A stretch of 64,000 nucleotides of DNA from Ricordea florida (Eukaryota; Cnidaria; Anthozoa; Corallimorpharia; Ricordeidae), in assembly GCA_949710005.1 (NCBI GenBank), contig OX453274.1:32913714-32977713 (forward strand). The letters run 5' to 3'. The notes beneath the pieces were generated by a model, which saw only the letters and a list, made by a program, of their open reading frames with translations, searched no databases and was not told the DNA's origin. Each line of letters begins with the position of its first letter. Within the stretch, counting starts at the first letter, position 1. Positions 56,601-63,768 of the stretch are shown piece after piece. Both the position numbers and the translations under genes were made by a program.

Positions 56601-57069
56601 CACCCATCTTCAGTTTTTGGCTCACCCATCTTCAGTTTTTGACTCACCCATCTTCAGTTTTTGGCTCACCCATCTTCAGTTTTTGGCTCACCCATCTTCA
56701 GTTTTTGGCTCACCCATCTTCAGTTTTTGACTCACCCATCTTCAGTTTTTGACTCACCCATCTTCAGTTTTTGGCTCACCCATCTTCAGTTTTTGACTCA
56801 CCCATCTTCAGTTTTTGAATCACCCATCTTCAGTTTTTGACTCACCCATCTTCAGTTTTTGGCTCACCCATCTTCAGTTTTTGACTCACCCATCTTCAGT
56901 TTTTGGCTCACCCATCTTCAGTTTTTGACTCACCCATCTTCAGTTTTTGGGGATTGTCACGGCTTATGACAAATTTTGTTTTCTTTGAAAGGTTTTGGAG
57001 CATAGACCGAAAGTTATAGATATAATTCAAAAACAGATGAACAAAAGAAACCCGAAGAAGAAAAATTAA
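36315..57069 (+). CDS. SAP130: SAP130 homologue (Sin3-HDAC corepressor subunit), 16 exons
   Basis: Exons are 36315-36432, 37153-37217, 38301-39206, 40138-40258, 42767-42794, 42884-42969, 44353-44562, 45230-45431, 47678-47812, 48412-48684, 49390-49478, 51304-51423, 52808-52911, 54586-54708, 55252-55317 and 56992-57069. They give 2724 nt, 907 residues, all phases consistent (human about 1050). The first 740 residues are low-complexity, rich in Pro/Ser/Thr/Ala, with an Ala-rich stretch near 473-490 and the conserved SPRPSILRKR and SPRKKPRKQ motifs. Residues 745-907 are the conserved C-terminal region (AAHNHFQRYSDVKVK, IQEIASQKGIVQRANGW, ELLQGNIQRSQLVVEQL, SMVKVLEHRPKV). SAP130 is a nuclear scaffold of the Sin3A histone deacetylase complex; its C-terminal part contacts Sin3. 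The gene spans 20 kb because its introns hold about 15 transposons and two tandem arrays. Confidence 0.88.
37636..37672. repeat. 37-bp palindrome in SAP130 intron 2
   Basis: ATTTAGTGGGCCGTAC and its complement are separated by TTCACT. A probable foldback remnant. Confidence 0.8.
37989..38101. repeat. ~110-bp imperfect foldback in SAP130 intron 2
   Basis: GGTCAAAATGCTTCCAAACT ... CTTGTTTCAG pairs with CTGAAACAAAGGAGAAAAC ... CAAACTATTTTGACC around a short AT-rich centre. It looks like a miniature inverted-repeat element. Confidence 0.75.
39474..39632 (+). mobile_element. tRNA-derived SINE, 5'-truncated with a 5' inversion
   Basis: Flanked by a 15-bp direct repeat GACCTAAATCTATGT (39459-39473, 39633-39647). 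From 39495 it matches the 3' part of the SINE at 62177-62415 (TTCAGGCCTGAG, T tract, TTCAGGCTTTAATTTCACAG, GTACATAACTGCGATGATCA, CTCTGCAGTT). The first 21 bp (39474-39494) are the reverse complement of its own internal segment 39560-39580. It lies in SAP130 intron 3. Confidence 0.85.
39956..40105. mobile_element. Penelope-like terminal-repeat fragment in SAP130 intron 3
   Basis: It contains CACAAGAAATTGGGATAATC, AGTTATACCATCATAAGGTA and AGGGAGGTGCTGACG, then TTTCTTTAGAAACTATCC. On the minus strand a hammerhead-like segment (CTAACGA, GGGCTAACGCTT, GAAACGTCAGC) lies at about 40020-40055 with one core change (CTAA for CTGA). It is the solo end of an element, with no coding part. Confidence 0.7.
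40345..40826 (+). mobile_element. ~480-bp hairpin element, full copy, in SAP130 intron 4
   Basis: This is the reverse complement of 12701-13180 over its full length. It begins GGTAATCATACGGTTTCGAG, followed by a palindrome of about 65 bp per arm (40362-40489) closing around GCCGCTTCGGCG. It ends CCAATCAGAATCGAGTAATT then TATTATTA. The low divergence between these two copies indicates recent activity. Confidence 0.9.
41059..42597 (+). pseudogene. Degenerate piggyBac transposon with transposase remnant
   Basis: The ends are CCCTTTCACTCCT (41059) and its inverse, ending at 42597 with TTAA at 42598-42601; on the left TTAA lies 9 bp further out. The remnant starts at 41321 (MASLFDDSDNEGDF, acidic N-terminus as in PGBD proteins) and runs into the transposase domain (YFLPLFTADLFEIIT; then, after a frame change, ASLGVLILMGIIKLPNIFPYW and FRDRFLELMRYI). 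The catalytic DDD core is missing through an internal deletion. A C-terminal Cys-rich finger follows in another frame (LLCEACKARS, CRGCKVILCKGNCF, WH; about 42045-42185). It is in SAP130 intron 4, same strand, and not functional. Confidence 0.9.
42986..43491. mobile_element. CTTGAAA-rich inverted-repeat element, copy 2
   Basis: The ends are CATGGTTCGCACAATCTTG and (inverted) CATGATTCATACAACTTCC. The interior aligns along its length with 7979-8438 (TCTCTACTTGGTC, TGGTTGAGGAATTTTTGTCC, CCTGAACTAGTGCATGAAGC). It begins 16 bp after the exon 6 donor of SAP130. Confidence 0.8.
43492..44204. mobile_element. 713-bp inverted-repeat element with TACYGTATTTACCC ends
   Basis: Left TACCGTATTTACCCGTGTAT followed by AATACGC; the right end is the same inverted, with TACTGTATTTACCCATG. 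A TA-type target as in Tc1/mariner-pogo elements is plausible. It directly follows the element at 42986 in SAP130 intron 6. No transposase frame is present. Confidence 0.85.
45784..47268. mobile_element. CAGGG-type inverted-repeat element, 1.49 kb, ATTGCT duplication
   Basis: Perfect 16-bp ends CAGGGTTCTCAGTAGA; ATTGCT on both sides (45778-45783, 47269-47274). Subterminal CCGGCAACCGGCAAATTCCG resembles the element at 51457. A cluster of GTCGTTTCGCTAC motifs (46405-46510) and a GC-rich tract (47140-47220) lie inside. It is in SAP130 intron 8. Open frames inside show no transposase motif. Confidence 0.88.
47554..47655. mobile_element. piggyBac-like miniature element, diverged single copy
   Basis: TTAACCCTTTAACCCCTAAG ... 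CTTGGGGTGTAAAGGGCTAA. The internal AGTAAAATCTGTAAAGACAC matches the array units at 31337-31797. It ends about 22 bp before exon 9 of SAP130, close to the acceptor site. Confidence 0.85.
47975..48085. repeat. Short imperfect tandem repeat (~28 bp)
   Basis: TGTGGAATGATCTGACTATG, GTGGAACAATCTGACTTTT and TTGGAACAATCTGACTATAC follow one another, three to four units, in SAP130 intron 9. Confidence 0.75.
49552..49838 (-). mobile_element. AGTATAAATACTCAGGTGA-family element, copy 2
   Basis: Opposite orientation to 24141 and 52120. AACAATTATTCGCTGAAGGC, a CGGTGAATATTCACCG palindrome, AGCGCGCGAACGACTG, CCATTTTG, TTATCGGCTGATAA, AATCACCTGAGTATTC. It lies in SAP130 intron 11. Confidence 0.8.
49975..50245. 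mobile_element. GGCGTACGGGCAA repeat interrupted by a GATTTCCGCAC-family element
   Basis: 49978-50037 and 50171-50230 together match 21708-21800 (GCGTACGGGCAA, TTTGCCCAA, CTCGCAAGTTGCCCAAATTT, GTCGAAAAGAAACGAGG). Between them, 50038-50170 is a second copy of the element at 34853-34995 with the same ~33-bp inverted ends. This is a clean example of one repeat inserted in another. Confidence 0.85.
50385..50775. repeat. Dispersed repeat, copy 2 (first copy 21183-21560)
   Basis: Same order of blocks as at 21183: GGAGTCCAATTCGGTCTGTA, CGGGAGTCCGATTTGTTTAA, GACACAAAGTCTTATTACCA, GATGGCGCGTACTGTCC, TGATAGCCAATCAGATTTGA. It lies in SAP130 intron 11. A further shared block follows: 50855-50960 resembles 45473-45575 (GTAGGGGACGTAGTTCC). 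Confidence 0.75.
51147..51285. mobile_element. Small foldback element, copy 2
   Basis: TATATAATAAAAAGAAAATT, then arms TTCGAAGATATGAATTAAT and AAAATTCATATCTTCTCGCC. It matches 10443-10605 and ends about 20 bp before exon 12 of SAP130. Confidence 0.75.
51457..51645. mobile_element. CAGGG-type inverted-repeat element, 189 bp, 7-bp duplication
   Basis: CAGGGGTTTCAATA and its inverse, flanked by GTTACAC on both sides (51450-51456, 51646-51652). The interior repeats GTAGGTGGC four times and ends GCGAAATTCGCCGGTTGCCG, like the subterminal part of 45784. It lies in SAP130 intron 12. Confidence 0.88.
51735..51828 (-). mobile_element. Penelope-like terminal-repeat fragment with hammerhead-like motif
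   Basis: Contains TTCATCAAATTAGTTATAGA and GGGTTGCTGACGTTTCG. The minus strand reads TTGACGA, GGGCGAACGATC, GAAACGTCAGC, which is a hammerhead core except C>T at the first core base. SAP130 intron 12. Confidence 0.6.
52120..52409 (+). mobile_element. AGTATAAATACTCAGGTGA-family element, copy 3
   Basis: AGTATAAATACTCAGGTGAT, AAAATCGCGCGCTCTCTGAT, ATTAGCCGATAATGACC, CAAAATGGCTGCCAGTCG, then AACAATTATTCGCCTCAGGC and a GCGAATAATTGTT end. The uninterrupted layout shows what was displaced in the copy at 24141. SAP130 intron 12. Confidence 0.8.
52430..52800 (+). mobile_element. Penelope-like terminal repeat split by a piggyBac-like miniature element
   Basis: 52440-52470 has the hammerhead-like CTGACGA, GGGCTGAGGCTC, GGAACGTCAGC. 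At 52471-52680 a 202-bp element with TTAA on both sides (CCTTTAAGCCCC ... ACTTAAAGGG) interrupts it. The terminal repeat continues at 52681 (AGTTACTTTATCAACTTG, TTTCAATTTTCCACCGACG, TTTCTTTAGAAACT). SAP130 intron 12, ending just before exon 13. Confidence 0.8.
53502..53568. repeat. CAAACAATAGC 11-bp tandem repeat, about 6 copies
   Basis: Alternating CAAACAATAGT and CAAACAATAGC units; SAP130 intron 13. Confidence 0.95.
53979..54069. repeat. 91-bp foldback
   Basis: GATATACTTCATGCCAGTAT plus GCCATATAGT pair with ACTATATGGCATACTTGCAT plus GAAGTATA, around CCGCGCCCATCACAATGG. SAP130 intron 13. Confidence 0.88.
54710..54836. repeat. 32-bp tandem repeat starting at the exon 14 donor site, 4 copies
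   Basis: Unit TGTGTTAAGACTCAGTTATC followed by TCGTACTGTGGG. The first unit begins inside the 5' splice site of SAP130 exon 14 (CTTCAG then GTGTGT), so donor-like GGTGTGTTAAG recurs every 32 bp downstream. Confidence 0.95.
55027..55221. mobile_element. 195-bp inverted-repeat element with ~11-bp target duplication
   Basis: AGCCTTCAGTGCAGGCGT pairs with GTCTGCACTGCAGGCT; AAATCCAAGATGGCGGC-type arms lie inside. AGATACATCRT flanks both sides (55016-55026, 55222-55232; one mismatch). It ends about 30 bp before exon 15 of SAP130. The duplication length suggests a Mutator-like origin. Confidence 0.85.
55362..56949. repeat. 22-bp minisatellite, about 72 units, in SAP130 intron 15
   Basis: Unit TTTTTGACTCACCCATCTTC plus AG, with three main variants at one position (gactc, ggctc, gaatc) in higher-order patterns. 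It fills almost the whole intron between exons 15 and 16. Since 3 x 22 = 66, all frames stay open and give apparent proteins, which are spurious. Each unit contains CTCAC (fits the yUnAy branch-point consensus) and a pyrimidine-rich stretch ending CAG. Confidence 0.97.
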
Positions 57070-57132
57070 CCATCGTCCTGAGGCAAAGAATCACTGATGG
57101 CAGGTTATACAGTGGCTCTGCGATGCTCCATA

Positions 57133-57142
57133 AATAAATAAA
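57133..57142 (+). terminator. SAP130 polyadenylation signal
   Basis: Two overlapping AATAAA hexamers about 65 bp after the SAP130 stop codon. Confidence 0.65.
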
Positions 57143-59972
57143 GTTCTTGGTAAGGAACATGACTTACATTCTACAACAAAGTATGAAATGACTTTGTCTC
57201 TCGTGAAATCTAAAAATGTGTACATTAGTCTGGAAATAATCGAGAAGCCGGTTTTTTGAACCAATAAATTACAAAGAACAGCTGTCAATCAATGTCATTA
57301 TTACCTAATAGCCATAACTTGGCTTGTCACGCAACACTCGTCCACGACTTTACAGTTGTTAAGGAGACTAATTTGTTATAGGCGAATCTTTGTTTACACA
57401 AATCCTCCTCTCATCTCTAGTAGGGTTAACTCTAGGAATTTTAAGCTGGTGGGGTAAGACGATACGCAGGCCTTTCAACGATCTGCTCATTGTTCAAAAA
57501 AGCAGCAGCGGTATTTACCTTACCAACGACACCTCGACACCTACAATTCCCGTAGCTTTGAAAAGAAGGGACCAGCGGGATGTGGTGGTAGAGTGAATTT
57601 GAGAACTTGAAAGAGTTGTAAGGTATTTCCATATTTTTTACCAAAACGATTTTAAAAGTTCGCATATTTACGAAGAAATACATGGGTAACTGTTTCCGAA
57701 AGGTATTAGGGAGCTTAACTAACTATATTGCTTTCAATTTCAGTTTGTACCGTTCAAATTCCATTCCAAATTTCTTCAGGCAATTTTTGCGTTTTACACG
57801 CACGTCTTCTAGAAAACTTGAAACATGGTCATTTTACGTTGCTGGTGTTTGCGGAGAACCGCAAAGAAACCTACCAGACTGAATTTTCCACACGCAGTTT
57901 TATTGCGTCGTTCATTCACGCTATGCTTTGGTTCCATCCTAGTCGACGTCGTGGTCGTGGTCGTGTTTTGCTCCCTAGTATCTCGCCTAATACAACACGC
58001 AAAGAACTGTAAATTTAGTAGTCACTTTTTTGTACCAGCTCTCAAGACTCTCTTAAGTCAGCTTGTATTTACCGAGTCAGGTCGTACATACCGCACTGAT
58101 TTCTGAAAAAGTGTTAATTCTGAAAATGTAAACAGTTACGTCAACAAAGATTCGCGCGTTGCATTATGGTCTCCACATTTCTGCGTACAAAACGTCACAC
58201 AAAAGACCGTCTTCTTTGCGGCCTTTTTCTGGCTCGTCACCCAACGCTTCTCACCACACTAACAGTAATCCCATAATACTAGTGTCACGCAACGCTTCTC
58301 TTGTGGAGAGAAGCGTTACGTGACGGGCCAGGCGAAGGCCGCGAAAAAAATGACTGCATCGTAGTTTTTTTCTTATTAACACTTTATTTAAAAAGTGATA
58401 TAGTGCAAATAAGAACCTTCGTGGTTATAAACTGGGTTACTACTGACCATAACGTGTACTGTAGTTTGCTTCTGAACTGTAATTTCCCAAGATGTAATTA
58501 TCTTGCCACCTTGAAGAGCTTTTTAATCCCCTTGTTGATAACTCGACGCATTCACCAAATCACCCGCACTTGTACATATAATCGTTGTGCGTTAGCTAAG
58601 TTATGGTAGAAACAATATTAAACAAGTGTATCATAGCGTTCATGTCCATTAAAACAAAGCAAACTTTGATTTATATCTTGTTTTTAATGGGAAACCGAAG
58701 GCAGTTTAAGTGAGAATCTTAAACAGATACGGGCGTCTACATCAGTTATCATTTCTACGAACATTACTTTCCTTTTTAATGGGGGAGGAGAGGGGAGAAT
58801 GAGAATCCTTCCTTTTCACTGTTCTCCTTTCGTTGTTTTTTTCGTGTGATGGACTGTTTCTTAGTACTGAAACACGAAAAAAAACACTCGGCCAAAATCC
58901 AGCCATCTGTCTAATCTGTATCACGATAATTCTGCGGTCCCCAACAACGGGAGCGTGCGCAATCAAAGTCTTTGGGGTCTCGGTTTTCGGAACATCTTCA
59001 AACATTGTCAGAACAATGTGCAATTGGGCCTAGGAACACAGTCCTCTCTATGTTCCAATCGTGGTCTTGGCCACTAACTGACGCAATAAAGCCCCTGGGA
59101 CCTCCTTATTCTCCTTATTGGTCACAGGTCAAACAACGTGATTGATTGTGCAATTTGGGCCCTCTTACGCTTTCTTGTTCGGGGTTGGTTGTTGTTTGGG
59201 ACATGGTGCCTCGCACGTGTTGTCAGGGTTACCAGGAAAGCATGGTTTGCAAGCTGACGAATGAAGTGACATTTCCTGCCAAGCAAAAACAACGCGTCAA
59301 AGTTCCCTGCGCACATTGGTGAGTGTAAATTAAGGAATACCATGGGTCGTGGAAAAAATGGGGCGTATTTGCAGTTTGAATTATGTTATATAAATCGTAT
59401 ATTTGAACTGCCAATGGAAATGAAGTTAAGGATTTGACCGTCGCAGTGTTAATAGGGAGTTTAAGATCTCCGAGGGCGACGGTAGATAAAAACGTCACCT
59501 CAAAATATGACTTAGCTCTATCACAAGCGTTTCGCGATTATTCCATCTCGTTCGCGTCCTACAAAATTGGCGAAGTATCCTAAAAATAAATTGGTATGAG
59601 CGGTTTCAAATTGAAAATAGAGAATGAAAGATTCTCTGTTACATGCTGACGTTCTCATCGAAACCTCAAATTTGGTGATTTCACGTCGTCGTTATGCAGA
59701 GGACCGCTAATATACTAGCTAAAATCCGTGCTGCACGTGCAGCACGATTATTTATACTCTTCTAACCAATGATATTATTGTTTTGTGGGGTTGTCGTAGT
59801 CGTAGCCGTCGTCGTTTCTTAAATTCCCTAATGCAATTTTCAGTAACTGCGGTTTAGCCTGAACTAACTGATGAAACCCCCAACCTAGCGAATACTGCCT
59901 CCTATGCTCAATATTTTCTTGCCCGACCGACCAACTCTCGGCGAAAGGTAAGGCAGTGAGAAGCGAAGCATT
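57143..59972. other. Intergenic region between SAP130 and the channel gene (convergent)
   Basis: No supportable exon. An imperfect inverted repeat spans about 58215-58345 (CTGGCTCGTCACCCAACGCT against AGCGTTACGTGACGGGCCAG, with GGCC tracts outside), likely a small foldback element. Open frames of 65-100 codons at 57390-58106 and 58742-59033 have no family resemblance and no splice support. Confidence 0.5.
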
Positions 59973-62900
59973 TTAACGGGGGTGGTCTAAGTACATCAGC
60001 TGCAAACTGACCTCATCCTGTGAAAGTCGAACATAACCGTCTGCTCGTGTAGTTTCATTGTCCTGCAGGGATGGCTGAATATTTGTGAGTAGTTTGTCAA
60101 ATCTGAGCAGCCTGAATAGACGAGATCTGTAAACAAAAAAGCCGCGTATGTTTTGTGGTTTAATTTTTTCCTTGGTTGAAAATTTGATTCCATTTTTTTG
60201 TTATTTTTATTTTTTTTTTTTGGAAGGTAATTATGTATGACAATGAGTTAAAAACAAAATGAAAAATAAATTTTAAACAAAGAATAAAATCGAACCACGA
60301 CAGATACATTTAAAAACCCTATTAATTATATGCAGGCAAAAATACATTTCGCCGCCTAGATAAGCCTTATGCATGGTTCAATTTTCCCTGTTACCATCCC
60401 CCCCGGTGGCAATTCCCGGGACAAGTCCAGCCTTTCGGGCCCGGGAGTGGGGAATTGTCTAAGGCAGGTCTGTCCCGGGGGTAGCGCGAATTGAAAATAG
60501 TTCCTCTTTTAATAAATAACTCCTCGGAAAATAAGTTCTTCGCTTCAAGCTTTCCAGGAGGTATTTAAAGGTTGTCGAAAAAACAATTACACAATTAGCG
60601 ATCGTTGTTCCGGGGGAGGGGAATTGTCCCTTTCGGCCTACCCGGGGTCGGGAATAGACCACCAAAAAATAAAACCTTGCAAATCCCCAGGGGTATGCCC
60701 GGGGGAATGGTAACAGGGAAAATTGAACCATGCATTATAGCGGGCAGTTTGGAGCACACAAGGTGCTTCTTGACCTATATAGAGAGGGGTTGGCTTCTAG
60801 AGAAATTAGCGCCGCGCATAAGGGAAATTGAGACACGTAAAAATGGGTTTATCAAACAATTTTATAAGCTAACTTTTGACACCGTAAGTTCAAAGCGAGG
60901 CTGACGATTCGAGCGCGAGCCATTCGTCAACCATTTTCTCTGACAACTGGTTTTGCAACTTTCTTGGGGATGTAACCGTTATGGACAAGCGCTGTTTTGT
61001 GTAACACTTAAAACAGTTCTGAAGAATTTCTAATGGTATACTTACTTGACGATTGAAACAAATCTGTTGAGAACCAGCGACAGGACCGCTACAAGTATCT
61101 CGTAGAGAAGAACATGATACAAAGACAGATTTACATAGTAAAGAAAAAAGAAGAACGTGGGCGCCGTGAACCAGACCTAGAAAAAAAAAAATGCAAACAT
61201 CATCACAACAAATATGCAACACCTTAGTATATCGATAGAGTGGTTTAAGTTTCCCTGTCGAAAGAAATTTCGCAGTTGTTGCGATAGGTAATTGGTTACA
61301 AGATCCTTCCTGGACCAATCAGACCATGATAAAACTGGAAAGATGTGTCACAATTAGGTCGCACGCGTTTTCCCGCTCTCAGCGCTGACGATATTTATTT
61401 GCTTTGAGTTCTGATGTGTACGAAAGAATCCATTCAGTGAGTGTCGTATGATATAAATTGTGACGGATTTAGGTACTTTAAGTCGAGAATTTTTGCACTC
61501 ATAAAAAGAAATCAAGTTCTTGAGCTGTGAATAGAAAAAGCATTAAAGAATTCGACCTCGCATTATTCCAATAATTTTAAGCTGACCTTCTTCCCTTTCT
61601 CTTTTTTCATTTTTTTCCAAGCAATTATAGACGTTTTACAGTATATCACAACCAATTTACAGAGTATTACCTAGAGCAGTATTGGTTACCATTTATCTGC
61701 TTTTGTGGAGAGGATACCTAGGCGTGACATTCACGATAATCTGTTCTCCACTCAAGGACAATTATATCCGCTCAAAGATCTACTTACCAGCCATTCAGTG
61801 TAGCTGTAAAACACGTCTGCAAAGTAATAGTAATTTTCGCGTTGAAGCCTTAACATGACGATAGTCACAATGAACGAGGCGAAAATAAAACTATAAACTC
61901 CAACCATGAAACGGTCTGCTAGTGTCAACTCCTGTAAAAATAAGAAAAAAAAACAGTAGGGCTGAGTTAGACATGTTAGAGATATTCGAATTTTCCTTTG
62001 GATTTGGAAACTTCTTAGTTCCGGAATTTTTACTTTCCTTAAAACTCTCTGGGGAAACATTTGCGATGCCAATTTCGTTTTGAGAACCGAGGTTGTCGTA
62101 CTGACGAAAGCACTCGTCTCGAGCTCACAGTTCTGTGACTCGGCCTTTTGACATTTGCTTGTCATAGTATATCTACGGGTATATTACGAACTCGCAATAT
62201 GACCAGCTCCCAGTTGGCTTGAAAGCTCAGTTGGTAGAGCACTGCACCGGTATCGCAGAGGTCATGGCTTCGAATCCCGTTCAGGCCTTAGTTTTTTTTT
62301 CAGGCTTTAATTTCACAGTTGCTTAAGTTGTGTACATAACTGCGATGATCAATCGATGCCATTACATATTACTCTGCAGTTCAAAAATATATGGTCTTTC
62401 ATATACATTCACTTGCATAGTATATCTACATTATTGACCAGGTGTGAGGGCAAGATGGCGGCATATTAGCCAAGTTGTTTTCTGCGTCTTGGTCAGTAAA
62501 ATCGCAAAAAAGAACGAGGCCAATAAGCTGCCATCTTGCCACCGACCAAGCTTCGTCAATAAAAGACTTTTCATATGGTAATTTTGTATTGTTTTGTTCC
62601 ACGGAACGAAGCGGGAAATTCCGAGAGGACAAGATAGACCCGTCCCGCTCAGATACCCAATTAGAACTCGTCCCACTCAGATAGCCAATCAGAACTCGTC
62701 CCGCTCAGATAGCAATCAGAACTCGAGATTCGCCTCATCTTGCCCGCTATAGGAACCATGGCAGCCATACAATAAATTCATTTATTTAATGACAACACTG
62801 TACAGCGTCTTACCGGTGTATCAGGAGTCTGCTCACTGACTGTGGCATGAAACATGACAGCGGACACTAACAAGGAACTGCAAAAAGAGAAGACATAAAA

Positions 62901-63768
62901 CAAGTGTGCTCCAACATCAAACACTGGAGGGTACTTCCTATGGTATCCAATAAGGTGAGCCCCCTCCCCAGAAAGAAAATGGAACGAAATAGACTTTTTG
63001 ATCAGGCAAGTTACTTATAAGACCCAAGAAATTGGGAAAATCAAACTAATTGATAAAGCAAGTTATACCACCGTAAGGTAAAAGGGAGGTGCTGACGTTT
63101 CTAGCGTTAGCCCTTCGTCGGAGCGAAGGGCTAACGACGGGCTAACGCTCGAAACGTCAGCAACTCCCTTTTACCTTACGGTGGTATAACTTACTTTATC
63201 AATTCGTTTGATTTACCCAATTTCTTGTGTTTCAATTCCCCACCGACGCAGCACCAGTTTCTTAAGGAACTATCCTCACAATTACTTGTAAGACAGGGGT
63301 GTGTAAATAATTGATGGAAGCCAGGGGCACATTTCTCGATAGTCCCGATAACTTTATGTGCCTGGAGCTCCATTTTCATGTCGGAGTCTACCAGGCTGAC
63401 GTTTTTGGAATTCCACGCGTATAAACCAGCCCAATGAGCGAGTTAACCTGGAATTGTAAGTTGCTTAACCTTGGAAACCAACAGAAATTTAACTTCCTTT
63501 GTAAAATCGTTTACCGGGCTCGATAAGGTGTAAGGTCTTTCGAGAAACGGCGCCACTTCGATCCCATCTCCGTCAAAACCGTTATATATACGACAAGGTT
63601 CAGGGATTAATTTCGGGACAGAGCTTTATGTACAAAACATTGTCCGGCAACAGGGAGAAAGCACCAGAGAGGCGTGAGAATGCGCAGTACTCTGTTATTA
63701 TTGACTTACCCATCAATCCAAAGTCTCATGGAGGCATCATTTGGTGGAATAGAAAAAGAAAAACATAC
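59973..63768 (-). CDS. Cys-loop (pentameric) ligand-gated ion channel, C-terminal half, 5 exons (5' end outside window)
   Basis: Minus-strand exons are 63768-63710, 62877-62814, 61931-61788, 61176-61046 and 60126-59973, 552 nt in consistent phase, ending LQLMYLDHPR then TAA. IPPNDASMRLWIDG leads into a pore-lining M2 helix (SLLVSAVMFHATVSEQ), then TPELTLADRF and M3 (MVGVYSFIFASFIVTIVML). This spacing, with a proline-containing M2-M3 turn followed by LTLADRFM, is typical of Cys-loop receptors. A short loop (QRENYYYFADVFYSYTEW) is followed by a strongly hydrophobic ~40-residue stretch (M4 or two segments) and a 50-residue tail. The extracellular ligand-binding domain and M1 should lie to the right of the window. 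The ligand and ion selectivity cannot be told. The acceptor of the first listed exon is the least certain. Confidence 0.65.
60371..60734. mobile_element. Inverted-repeat element (ACCATCCCC family), copy 2
   Basis: TGCATGGTTCAATTTTCCCT plus GTTACCATCCCC at the left is exactly inverted at the right, about 30 bp. The interior GGACAAGTCCAGCC, GGCAGGTCTGTCCC and GATCGTTGTTCCGG match 23797-24135 in inverse order, so the two copies are in opposite orientation. It lies in the last intron of the channel gene. Confidence 0.88.
60825..60948 (-). mobile_element. Penelope-like terminal-repeat fragment with hammerhead-like motif
   Basis: TTGAGACACGTAAAAATGGG, ATCAAACAATTTTATAAGCT, then on the minus strand TTGACGA, TGGCTCGCGCTC, GAATCGTCAGC. 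Two core positions depart from the hammerhead consensus. In the last intron of the channel gene. Confidence 0.5.
62177..62415 (+). mobile_element. tRNA-derived SINE, full length
   Basis: Flanked by a perfect 14-bp direct repeat CATAGTATATCTAC (62163-62176, 62416-62429). The head contains RNA polymerase III promoter boxes: A box AGCTCAGTTGGTAGAGC (62223) and B box GCTTCGAATCCC (62269). The tRNA-unrelated body follows (TTCAGGCCTTAG, T tract, TTCAGGCTTTAATTTCACAG, CATAACTGCGATGATCA). The short copy at 39474 belongs to the same family. It lies in an intron of the channel gene, on the opposite strand. Confidence 0.92.
62446..62751. mobile_element. GGGCAAGATG inverted-repeat element
   Basis: GAGGGCAAGATGGCGGC at the left and CGCCTCATCTTGCCC at the right are inverted. 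Inside, CTCAGATAGCCAATCAGAAC-type sequence is repeated three times at ~30 bp (62635-62725). Partial relatives lie at 14925-15175 and about 3490-3600. It is in an intron of the channel gene. Confidence 0.75.
63023..63296. mobile_element. Penelope-like terminal repeats in inverted pair, copy 2
   Basis: CCAAGAAATTGGGAAAATCA ... ACCGTAAGGTAAAAGGGAGG is mirrored by CTCCCTTTTACCTTACGGTG ... AATTTCTTGTGTTTCAATTC, with GACGCAGCACCAGTTTCTTA at the outer right. Hammerhead-like sequences face each other at 63090-63155: minus CCGACGA, GGGCTAACGCTA, GAAACGTCAGC; plus GGGCTAACGCTCGAAACGTC. The arrangement is the same as at 30068-30289. In an intron of the channel gene. Confidence 0.75.

Noticed and set aside
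55517-56752. Open frames of 81-125 codons encoding SPIFSFW/THLQFL repeats
   Set aside because: They are translations of the 22-bp intronic minisatellite; period 66 nt keeps frames open. No splice or homology support.
57390-58106. Small open frames downstream of SAP130
   Set aside because: Overlapping frames with no recognisable motif, no splice consistency and no start context.
62216-62290. tRNA gene
   Set aside because: A and B boxes are present, but the acceptor and anticodon arms do not fold into a proper tRNA, and the sequence continues into a SINE body with target duplications.
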